From assembly GCA_945875195.1 (NCBI GenBank), contig CAMCJW010000009.1:1-23573 (forward strand): 23,573 bases of DNA, written 5' to 3'. Below are positions 6,853-13,982 of this stretch, one piece after another (the stretch's first letter is position 1; each line of letters begins with the position of its first letter). Source of the DNA: Chitinophaga pinensis. Lineage in GTDB: Bacteria > Bacteroidota > Bacteroidia > UKL13-3. Below the pieces are notes generated by a model. The model was not told the DNA's origin, made no database searches, and worked only from the letters and a program-made list of their open reading frames with translations. Made by a program: the position numbers and the translations under genes.

Positions 6853-8124
6853 ATGTTAGCATTACAATACCTTCGCGAGCAAAGCGATGAAGCCAAAGTA
6901 AGATTAAGTAAGAGAAATCCTAAATATGCCGAAATTATAGACAAAGTTTTGGCCATAGATGAGGAGAATAGAAAAGCCAAATCTGAAATGGAGAGCAATC
7001 AATCTGAGGCAAATGCTATTGCCAAGAAGATAGGGGAGCTCATGAAAAGTGGCAACAAAGCAGAGGCCGAGGAGCTTAAAATGCAAACGGCCAAACTAAA
7101 AGAAAATGGTAAATCCTTTGAAGAGCGCTCTAAACAATTAGAGCAAGAATTGTTTGATGTATTGGTAACCTTGCCTAATACGCCTCATGAATCAGTTCCG
7201 GTTGGGCAAACGGCAGAAGAAAATATAACTGTTTTTCAACATGGTGAAATACCTGTTTTGCCTGAGGGTGCTTTGCCTCATTGGGATTTAATCAAGAAAT
7301 ACGACTTAATCGATTTTGAATTAGGTTCAAAAATTACTGGTGCAGGCTTTCCCGTTTATAAAGGTAAAGGTGCCCGCATTCAAAGAGCAATGATCAATTT
7401 CTTTTTGGATCAGGCCATAGCTGCTGGTTTTACTGAAATTCAACCTCCATTGCTAGTAAATGCAGATAGTGGTTTTGGTACTGGTCAGCTGCCAGATAAA
7501 GAAGGTCAGATGTACCATGCAACTGTCGACGATTTGTATTTGATTCCAACAGCAGAAGTACCTATTACCAATATTTATCGCGACGTTATTTTAAAAGAAG
7601 AAGACCTTCCAATAAAGAACGTAGGTTATACTCCTTGCTTTAGAAGAGAAGCTGGTGCATGGGGCGCACATGTTCGCGGTTTGAACCGATTACATCAATT
7701 CGACAAAGTGGAGATCGTGCAAATAGCGCACCCAGATCAATCTTATGCTTTGTTAGATGAAATGGTTATTCATGTTAAGAGTTTATTGGAAAAACTTGAA
7801 TTGCCTTACCGCATCCTACATTTATGTGGTGGCGATATGGGCTTTACTTCTGCGCTAACCTACGATTTTGAAACCTATAGCACTGCTCAAGCTAGGTGGT
7901 TAGAAGTTAGCTCTACCTCAAACTTTGAAAGCTTTCAAGCCAACCGATTAAAATGTAGGTTCAAGAATAAAGATGGCAAAAACCAATTGGTGCATACCTT
8001 AAATGGCAGTGCACTTGCCTTGCCGAGAATACTTGCAACTATCCTAGAAAACAATCAAACTCCAGAAGGTATCAGAGTGCCTAGGGTTTTGGTTCCTTAC
8101 TGTGGTTTCGACTTGATTAATTAA
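6853..8124 (+). CDS. serS: Seryl-tRNA synthetase
   Basis: Class II aminoacyl-tRNA synthetase, 423 residues, charging tRNA-Ser (and tRNA-Sec where present). Residues about 28-100 form the charged antiparallel coiled-coil arm that binds the long variable arm of tRNA-Ser. The catalytic core follows: motif 2 with YTPCFRREAGA...GLNRLHQFDKVE and motif 3 with LNGSALALPRILATILE near the C-terminus, whose Arg binds ATP. Length and domain order are normal. It stands alone on the + strand between the MBL-fold gene and convergent lspA, with a plausible promoter of its own at 6801-6830. Confidence 0.97.
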   Translation: MLALQYLREQSDEAKVRLSKRNPKYAEIIDKVLAIDEENRKAKSEMESNQSEANAIAKKIGELMKSGNKAEAEELKMQTAKLKENGKSFEERSKQLEQELFDVLVTLPNTPHESVPVGQTAEENITVFQHGEIPVLPEGALPHWDLIKKYDLIDFELGSKITGAGFPVYKGKGARIQRAMINFFLDQAIAAGFTEIQPPLLVNADSGFGTGQLPDKEGQMYHATVDDLYLIPTAEVPITNIYRDVILKEEDLPIKNVGYTPCFRREAGAWGAHVRGLNRLHQFDKVEIVQIAHPDQSYALLDEMVIHVKSLLEKLELPYRILHLCGGDMGFTSALTYDFETYSTAQARWLEVSSTSNFESFQANRLKCRFKNKDGKNQLVHTLNGSALALPRILATILENNQTPEGIRVPRVLVPYCGFDLIN

Positions 8125-8183
8125 TCTTTCCTATAGTTAGGTTTTCACTACTAAACAACTAAGAAACAATTTGGGTTTGCTAG

Positions 8184-8215
8184 CAATTATTTTTCTTAAA
8201 ATAAAAAAATAATTG
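8184..8215. terminator. AT-rich hairpin between convergent serS and lspA
   Basis: CAATTATTTTT at 8184-8194 pairs over 11 bp with AAAAATAATTG at 8205-8215, loop about 10 nt. It lies 60 nt after the serS stop and 78 nt beyond the lspA stop. The stem itself supplies T-rich sequence on both strands, but there is no separate T-tract after it. A shared bidirectional terminator is likely from position; the stem is weak because it is nearly all A-T. Confidence 0.45.
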
Positions 8216-8218
8216 TTG

Positions 8219-8290
8219 CTTAGTTTCTTTGTGTAAAAACCATACCTAAAATAGGCACTTAGTTTCTTTGTGTAAAAACCATCCCTAAAA
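8219..8290. repeat. 33-bp tandem direct repeat (39-bp period)
   Basis: Copy 1 at 8219-8251 and copy 2 at 8258-8290 are identical at 32 of 33 positions (A versus C in CATACC / CATCCC), separated by 6 nt. Both begin CTTAGTTTCTTTGTGTAAAA. They occupy the intergenic space right up to the lspA stop codon. The 10-mer TTCTTTGTGT in each copy (8225-8234 and 8264-8273) also occurs inverted at 1062-1071 in the atpE-atpF hairpin. Confidence 0.85.
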
Positions 8291-8292
8291 AA

Positions 8293-8910
8293 TTAGTTGC
8301 TTTGTTCCTTGGTAGTAATATTAGTTTCGGGTGTTGCAGTATTTTGCTCTTCAAAAGTTACCGCTTTTTGCATCAATAGGATCAAAACGAAACCTAAACT
8401 GATTGCTGCATCTGCTATATTAAATACAGGTCTGAAAAATTCAAAATCTTCGCCGGCCCAAAATGGCCAGCTTTCTGGAATGGTGGTTTGAACCAAAGGA
8501 AAGTAAAGCATATCTACCACCCGACCATGAAACCATGAATCGTAGCCAAAATAAACGCCGTAGAATACACTGTCAATAATGTTGCCTAGCGCACCTGCAA
8601 CAATCAATACCCAGCCATAAACATACCACGATTTGGTGTTTTTATCAATTAGAGTTTTAATGTAATAAGAGATAACGGCCACAAAAAATATTCGAAAAAC
8701 GGTTAAGATGATTTTACCTGTTTTGCCCCCAAATTCCATTCCGAAGGCCATGCCATAATTTTCGGTAAAGTGAAGTTTGAACCAATTTCCAATCACAGAA
8801 ATTTCTTCACCTAAATAAAAATGAGTCTTGATATAAAATTTGAAATATTGGTCTAGTGCCAAAATTACTAAGAGAATTGCAGTTGGGATACTATATTTAT
8901 TAAGATTCAT
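8293..8910 (-). CDS. lspA: Lipoprotein signal peptidase (signal peptidase II)
   Basis: Inner-membrane aspartyl protease, 205 residues, that cleaves signal peptides of diacylglyceryl-modified prolipoproteins. Four hydrophobic helices are visible (about 8-28, 65-87, 97-115, 165-182). Catalytic Asp133 lies in GRVVDMLYF and Asp167 in FNIADAAIS; FTENYGMAFGM (48-58) and GALGNIID (106-113) are the other conserved blocks. The residue after GNIID is Ser rather than the Arg common in Proteobacteria, and about 30 residues separate the two catalytic blocks. Both are common in Bacteroidota LspA. The C-terminus is a Thr/Gln/Glu-rich tail. It follows the DksA-like gene, but a terminator and its own promoter separate them. 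Confidence 0.95.
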   Translation of the reverse strand: MNLNKYSIPTAILLVILALDQYFKFYIKTHFYLGEEISVIGNWFKLHFTENYGMAFGMEFGGKTGKIILTVFRIFFVAVISYYIKTLIDKNTKSWYVYGWVLIVAGALGNIIDSVFYGVYFGYDSWFHGRVVDMLYFPLVQTTIPESWPFWAGEDFEFFRPVFNIADAAISLGFVLILLMQKAVTFEEQNTATPETNITTKEQSN

Positions 8911-8927
8911 GTGTGTTGCTTTCTATG

Positions 8928-8957
8928 CAAAAATAAGAATTACTGACCTTATGCCAA
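8928..8957 (-). promoter_or_regulatory. Promoter of lspA
   Basis: On the minus strand: TTG (8957-8955), a 19-nt spacer, then TATTTTTG (8935-8928). This matches the Bacteroidota -33/-7 consensus exactly (TTG, TAnnTTTG). Transcription would begin about 10 nt before the lspA start codon. Confidence 0.65.
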
Positions 8958-9014
8958 GATGTTTTAGATAAAGAGTAATTGTAAAATATGAAAGGAAAAT
9001 AGTGATTGATTATT

Positions 9015-9054
9015 AAATAAAAAGCCCCTGCCAAAGGCAGAGGCTTTTTATTTA
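9015..9054 (-). terminator. Intrinsic terminator of the ileS / DksA-like operon
   Basis: A long stem of about 18 pairs with one C-A mismatch: core GCC-CTGCC at 9024-9032 against GGCAG-GGC at 9036-9044, loop AAA (9033-9035), flanked by A/T pairs. Read on the minus strand the stem ends in a T-rich run. It starts 11 nt after the stop codon of the DksA-like gene and lies upstream of the lspA promoter. Confidence 0.88.
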
Positions 9055-9064
9055 TGTATTCATT

Positions 9065-10522
9065 TTATTTGTACTGCTGTAATTTAGCTTCCATACTTAA
9101 AGTAGTATGGGGCACAGCGCGAAGACGTTCTTTAGAAATTAACTTACCGGTAACTTTGCAAATGCCATAAGTTTTATTCTCTACTCGGATAATTGCGTTT
9201 TCAAGGTTTTCGATAAACTTTCTTTGGCGAGCTGCTAACTGACTCAAATATTCTTTTTCTGAGGTTGAAGCACCATCATCAGTTTTGTTATAAGTGTTGT
9301 CAGTGTCTGTTCCGCCATTGATGCCAGGATTCGACATTTGGGTCAATAAATTATTCAACTCTTCTTTGGCAACAACCAATTTCTTGTTAATTAATTCTTT
9401 GAACTCTAATAATTCTGAATCACTGTATCTTTTTGTTTCACTGGTAATTGAAGCACTTTCATCAGGTTTTTCTTCAAAAACTGGTGCTTTACTCACCACT
9501 GGCTTCAATGGTTTTGGGGCAGTATTTATCTTTTTTTGCTCAATAACAACAACCACTGGTTCCACTTTTGTTTTTGTAGTTGGTTTTGCTGCTGGTTTTG
9601 AAACTGGCTTAGCAACGGTTTTAACAATAGGTTTAGCAACTGGCTTGGCAACTACTTTAACTACAGCTTTTACAATTGGTTTAGCAACAACTTTTACAAT
9701 TGGCTTGGCTACAGCTTTTTTGGCAATAGGTTTAGCAATAGCTTTTACAACTGGCTTGGCTGCAGTTTTTTTAGCAACAGGTTTAGCAATAGCTTTTACA
9801 ACTGGTTTGGATATAGCTTTTTTGGCAATAGGTTTAGCAATAGCTTTTACAATTGGCTTGGCTGCAGTTTTTTTAGCAATAGCTTTTACAACTGGTTTGG
9901 ATATAGCTTTTTTAGCGATTGGCTTTGCAATAACCTTTTTGGCAGCGGGCTTAGCTATAGCCTTTTTAGCTACCGCTTTTTTTGCCACAACTTTAGTTAC
10001 AACAGTCTTTTTTGTAATGGGCTTTTTTGAAATCACTTTTTTAACAACTGCTTTTTTTACAATAGGCTTTTTAGCAACTATTTTCTTTTTAGCAATTGTT
10101 TTAGCTACTGGCTTTTTAGCAAGAACTTTCTTAGCTACTGGCTTGGTAACTGATTTTTTAACAACTGACTTTTTAGCAACCGGCTTAGCAGTAGTCTTCT
10201 TAGCAACTATTTTTTTCTTAGCAACCGGTTTAGTAACCGGCTTTTTGGCTACTACTTTTTTCTTAGCAACTGGCTTAGAAATTGGTTTTTTTGCAAGCGG
10301 CTTTTTAGCAATGGCTTTTTTGGCAATAGCTTTTTTAATTGGGGCTTTGTTTACCTTTTTAGGAGCAGCTTTTTTGACAACTTTTTTAGCAGCAGGCTTA
10401 GTTACTTTTTTTACCACCACTTTTTTAGTGGCTGCTTTTTTTGGTGCTACCTTGGTAGCTTTTTTAGGAGCAGCTTTCTTTGTAGCCTTTTTTGCTACAG
10501 TTTTAATGATTTTCTTCGCCAT
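9065..10522 (-). CDS. DksA/TraR-family protein with long histone-H1-like tail
   Basis: 485 residues. Residues 1-320 are almost only Lys, Ala, Pro, Val, Ile and Thr in repeats such as KKPVAKK and KPVVKAIAKP, very basic and like H1-type bacterial tails (AlgP, HctB). Residues 366-485 are a DksA/TraR-type domain: coiled coil about 366-450, then YGICKVTGKLISKERLRAVPHTTLSMEAK. Aligned to E. coli DksA, only the first zinc Cys remains (Cys455); the others are Thr458, Ser476 and Ala479. At the coiled-coil tip Asp416 and Ala418 match DksA Asp74 and Ala76, but DksA Asp71 aligns with Lys413. The start is 10 bp after the ileS stop, so the two are probably cotranscribed. A nucleic-acid or RNA-polymerase-associated role is inferred. 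Family members I know in Bacteroidota are near 120-130 residues, so the tail is the odd part. Confidence 0.85.
   Translation of the reverse strand: MAKKIIKTVAKKATKKAAPKKATKVAPKKAATKKVVVKKVTKPAAKKVVKKAAPKKVNKAPIKKAIAKKAIAKKPLAKKPISKPVAKKKVVAKKPVTKPVAKKKIVAKKTTAKPVAKKSVVKKSVTKPVAKKVLAKKPVAKTIAKKKIVAKKPIVKKAVVKKVISKKPITKKTVVTKVVAKKAVAKKAIAKPAAKKVIAKPIAKKAISKPVVKAIAKKTAAKPIVKAIAKPIAKKAISKPVVKAIAKPVAKKTAAKPVVKAIAKPIAKKAVAKPIVKVVAKPIVKAVVKVVAKPVAKPIVKTVAKPVSKPAAKPTTKTKVEPVVVVIEQKKINTAPKPLKPVVSKAPVFEEKPDESASITSETKRYSDSELLEFKELINKKLVVAKEELNNLLTQMSNPGINGGTDTDNTYNKTDDGASTSEKEYLSQLAARQRKFIENLENAIIRVENKTYGICKVTGKLISKERLRAVPHTTLSMEAKLQQYK
9722..9913 (-). repeat. In-frame tandem duplication inside the basic tail
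   Basis: Two adjacent units encode residues 204-233 (nt 9824-9913) and 234-267 (nt 9722-9823) of the DksA-like protein. Both start KKAISKPVVKAIAK and end VKAIAKPIA. The second has a 12-nt in-frame insertion (four residues, within AKPVAKK) and is otherwise nearly identical at protein and DNA level. It is the clearest block within a longer degenerate repeat field covering about 9590-10500. Confidence 0.75.
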
Positions 10523-10532
10523 AATCTTCTAA

Positions 10533-13500
10533 TCAGATTTTTTCAATTTGAACCTTTAATGTTTTTTCGTCAACAATAATTTCCGTGTCTGCTATAAGGT
10601 TGCTTTCAAGGTGAATATCTGTTGCCAAAATTTCGCTGCAAATATAAGTTTTGAATTGATTTATAGCAGCTTTAATGTATGGATCATCAACAATTTTTAT
10701 ACTTATTTTGTCAGTTACCTCAAAATTACTTTCTTTTCTAAGGTTTTGAAGTTTACTCACCAATTCTCTGGCAATTCCCTCTTCCCTTAGAGAATCGCTC
10801 AAGTTGATGTCTAATGCCACCGTAATTCTACCCTCAATAGCTACCTTATAACCTTGTATTTCTTTGGATAAAATTTCCACATCATTGTGCAAAAGTTCTA
10901 TAACTTCACCTTCAATTTCTACTTTAATTGAACCATTTTGTTCAATTTCAGCTATTTGAACCTGATTAAAACCATTAATTGCCTCTGCCACTTGTTTCAT
11001 TTTTGCCCCAACTTTTTTACCTAAAGTCTTAAAATTGGCTTTGATACTTTTATCAATAACATCGATAAATTCCAATTCTTTAACATTAACCTCGGCCAAA
11101 ATAAGTTCTCTTACGTGCGAAATCTCATCTTTAATGTGTTGATCAACAATGGGTATAAGAATTTTTTGGAGTGGCTGACGAACTTTAATGTTTTCTTTTT
11201 TGCGCAGCGATAATACCAAAGAGGATATAATTTGGGCATATTCCATTTGTTCCTCTAATTCTTTGTTGATCCATTCGGTTTTAACCCCTGGGAAATTGCT
11301 AAGATGAACAGAATTGGCGTTTTGTCTTTTGCCAATTTCATTTAAATCTCTGAATAATTGCTCCGAGTAAAACGGCGCAACCGGACTCATCAATTGAGAA
11401 ATGGTTTCCAAACAGGTGTACAGAGTTTGGTATGCCGATATTTTATCGGTGGTATATTCACCTTTCCAAAACCGTCTTCTGCACAATCTAACATACCAAT
11501 TACTGAGGTTTTCACCAACAAAATCTTGAATTGCCCTTGTTGCGGGGGTGGGGTCATAGCTATCCATGTGTTTTCCTACTTTTTGAACCAATGAATGAAG
11601 TAGACTTAAAATCCAGCGGTCAATTTCTGGCCTTTCTTCCAAAGGAACGTCGGCCTCGGAATAATTAAAGCCATCTATATTGGCATATAAAGCAAAAAAG
11701 TTGTAGGTATTGTATAGGGTGCCAAAAAATTTTCGCTGACTTTCAGCCACTCCCTCCAAGTCAAATTTAAGGTTGTCCCAAGGGTCGCTATTGGTTAACA
11801 TATACCACCTGGTGGCATCAGCGCCATATTGGTCAATGGTTTTAAATGGATCAACCACATTGCCCAACCTTTTACTCATTTTATTACCGTTTTTATCGAG
11901 CACCAATCCATTGGCAATTACATTTTTATAGCTAATGCTATCGAATAAAAGTACTGATAATGCATGTAGCGTAAAGAACCAACCACGGGTTTGGTCAACT
12001 CCTTCAGCAATAAAATCGGCAGGGAAGTTGTTTCTGAATGCTTCCTCGTTTTCAAACGGCCAATGCCATTGTGCATAAGGCATAGCGCCGCTATCAAACC
12101 AAACATCAATTAAATCTGGTTCTCTAAACATTTTTTGGCCATCCGACGAAACCAAAATCACATGATCTACATAGGGTTTGTGAAAATCTTTTATTTCAAA
12201 AGAATGCTCCAAAAAGCCTGCTTCTATTGATTTTTTAATTTCAGCATTTAACTCTTCGGCTGAACCAATACATTTTTCCTCACTGCCATCTTCGGTTCGC
12301 CAAATTGGCAAAGGGGTTCCCCAATAACGTGAGCGGGATAAATTCCAATCTACAAGGTTTTCTAACCAATTGCCAAATCGGCCAGTACCCGTATGCTCTG
12401 GCTTCCAATTGATGGTTTTGTTGAGTTCAACCAACCTGTCTTTTACTGCAGTTGTTTTAATGAACCAACTTTCTAATGGATAGTATAAAATGGGTTTATC
12501 TGTTCTCCAGCAATGTGGGTAGGTATGCTCATATTTTTCAATTTTAAATGCCTTGTTTTCAATTTTAAGTTTGAGCGCTATTAGTTCATCAACATTTAAG
12601 TACTTATCTAATTTAGGGATAATAGAAACCAATCTTTCTTGCTGAATGCTTAATTCAATTGCCTTTTCTTCCTCATTGAGATATGCTTCTTTAACAAATC
12701 TGCCATCCAAAGGAAACAAAGGATCCAACACACTCGATAAAAACTTACCTCTTTTATCAACCAATGTTAGGCTTCCTATTCCAGCTTGCTTGGCAACTCT
12801 AAAGTCGTCTGCTCCAAAGCTAGGTGCAATATGTACTATGCCAGTTCCATCAGAGGTGGTAATAAAATCACCTATAATCACCTTAAATGCATCGCCATTA
12901 TCGGGTTGTACATATGGTAATAATTGGTGGTATCTTATTCCTTCAAGCTCTTTCCCTTTCACCTCTTTAATAACTTCAAACGGTATTTTTTTATCACCAG
13001 CTTTGTAATCATTTATCATTAAAGAAGCGTTTTCTTCTGGAAAATATTTCCCAACTAAATCCTTGGCTAGAATTACATTTATAGGTTCAAAAGTATATGG
13101 GTTAAATGATTTTATAAGCGCGTAGGTAATATTTTCTCCTACTGCCAAAGCTGTATTGGAGGGTAAGGTCCAAGGGGTGGTAGTCCATGCCAAAAAATAA
13201 ACATTTGCTAATCCAAATGCCGAAGGGTCAGCAACCTCAAATTGGGCAACCACCGTATTGTCTTTTACATCTTTGTACGTGCCAGGTTGGTTCAGTTCAT
13301 GACTGCTTAAGCCTGTACCAGCAGCTGGAGAGTATGGTTGTATGGTATATCCTTTATATAAATAACCTTTGTCGTATAATTTTTTTAATAAACTCCAAAG
13401 ACTTTCAATGTAATCGTTTTCGTAGGTAATGTAAGGGTCACTTAAGTCGACCCAATAGCCCATGCGATTGGTAAGCTTATCCCAAATATCGGTGTATTTC

Positions 13501-13877
13501 ATTACATCCTTTTTGCAGGCATCATTGTATTCGGCAACAGTAATTTTCTTGCCAATATCTTCTTTGGTTATACCCAATGTTTTTTCAACTTGGAGTTCAA
13601 CAGGTAGACCGTGTGTGTCCCACCCGCCTTTGCGTTTTACTTGAAAACCCTTGAGCGTATTGTACCTGCAAAAAATATCTTTAACAGCTCGGGCCATAAC
13701 ATGGTGAATTCCTGGAAGTCCATTTGCACTGGGCGGACCTTCATAAAAAACGTAGGAAGGAGCTCCTTCTCTGCTGCTAATACTTTGTTCAAAAACATTT
13801 TCCTTCTTCCAGAAATCTAAAACAGCTTCTTCAAAAGCGGGAAAATCTAATTTCTTATATTCTTTGTACTTACTCAT
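10533..13877 (-). CDS. ileS: Isoleucyl-tRNA synthetase, IleS2-like with GxHH motif
   Basis: Class I synthetase for tRNA-Ile, 1114 residues, longer than the about 940 of E. coli IleS and typical of the eukaryote-like IleS2 type. Catalytic Rossmann fold: GPPSANGLPGIHH (47-59) carries GIHH at 56-59 where most class I enzymes have HxGH, and KMSKR is at 666-670. The CP1 editing domain is inserted between them, with WTTTPWTLPSN at 231-241 and GIVHIAPSFGADD at 346-358. GVDQTRGWFFT is at 626-636. An anticodon-binding helical domain and a C-terminal extension follow (about 700-1114). It is first in a two-gene unit with the DksA-like gene, and a promoter lies upstream. The swapped GxHH signature is the unusual feature. 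Confidence 0.97.
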   Translation of the reverse strand: MSKYKEYKKLDFPAFEEAVLDFWKKENVFEQSISSREGAPSYVFYEGPPSANGLPGIHHVMARAVKDIFCRYNTLKGFQVKRKGGWDTHGLPVELQVEKTLGITKEDIGKKITVAEYNDACKKDVMKYTDIWDKLTNRMGYWVDLSDPYITYENDYIESLWSLLKKLYDKGYLYKGYTIQPYSPAAGTGLSSHELNQPGTYKDVKDNTVVAQFEVADPSAFGLANVYFLAWTTTPWTLPSNTALAVGENITYALIKSFNPYTFEPINVILAKDLVGKYFPEENASLMINDYKAGDKKIPFEVIKEVKGKELEGIRYHQLLPYVQPDNGDAFKVIIGDFITTSDGTGIVHIAPSFGADDFRVAKQAGIGSLTLVDKRGKFLSSVLDPLFPLDGRFVKEAYLNEEEKAIELSIQQERLVSIIPKLDKYLNVDELIALKLKIENKAFKIEKYEHTYPHCWRTDKPILYYPLESWFIKTTAVKDRLVELNKTINWKPEHTGTGRFGNWLENLVDWNLSRSRYWGTPLPIWRTEDGSEEKCIGSAEELNAEIKKSIEAGFLEHSFEIKDFHKPYVDHVILVSSDGQKMFREPDLIDVWFDSGAMPYAQWHWPFENEEAFRNNFPADFIAEGVDQTRGWFFTLHALSVLLFDSISYKNVIANGLVLDKNGNKMSKRLGNVVDPFKTIDQYGADATRWYMLTNSDPWDNLKFDLEGVAESQRKFFGTLYNTYNFFALYANIDGFNYSEADVPLEERPEIDRWILSLLHSLVQKVGKHMDSYDPTPATRAIQDFVGENLSNWYVRLCRRRFWKGEYTTDKISAYQTLYTCLETISQLMSPVAPFYSEQLFRDLNEIGKRQNANSVHLSNFPGVKTEWINKELEEQMEYAQIISSLVLSLRKKENIKVRQPLQKILIPIVDQHIKDEISHVRELILAEVNVKELEFIDVIDKSIKANFKTLGKKVGAKMKQVAEAINGFNQVQIAEIEQNGSIKVEIEGEVIELLHNDVEILSKEIQGYKVAIEGRITVALDINLSDSLREEGIARELVSKLQNLRKESNFEVTDKISIKIVDDPYIKAAINQFKTYICSEILATDIHLESNLIADTEIIVDEKTLKVQIEKI

Positions 13878-13926
13878 TGCTATAACAATTGGTTTAGGTT
13901 CAAACCGAACCTTGTTCTAAGGGGTG

Positions 13927-13957
13927 CAAAAATAGGGATTGAGGAGGAGAATTGAAA
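13927..13957 (-). promoter_or_regulatory. Candidate ileS promoter
   Basis: On the minus strand: TTTC (13957-13954, one mismatch to TTTG), a 19-nt spacer, then TATTTTTG (13934-13927), a full match to TAnnTTTG. It lies in the 105-nt gap between the end of the exporter gene and the ileS start and would give a leader of about 40-45 nt. Confidence 0.5.
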
Positions 13958-13982
13958 GTAGATTAAGCAGTTATGTTCCTTT

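Noticed and set aside
9294..10532. 412-residue open frame on the + strand opposite the DksA-like gene
   Set aside because: It is the reverse complement of the Lys/Ala repeat codons, giving a low-complexity Phe/Leu/Ala/Thr product with no family features. The minus-strand frame has a real DksA-like domain, a partner operon gene and a terminator.
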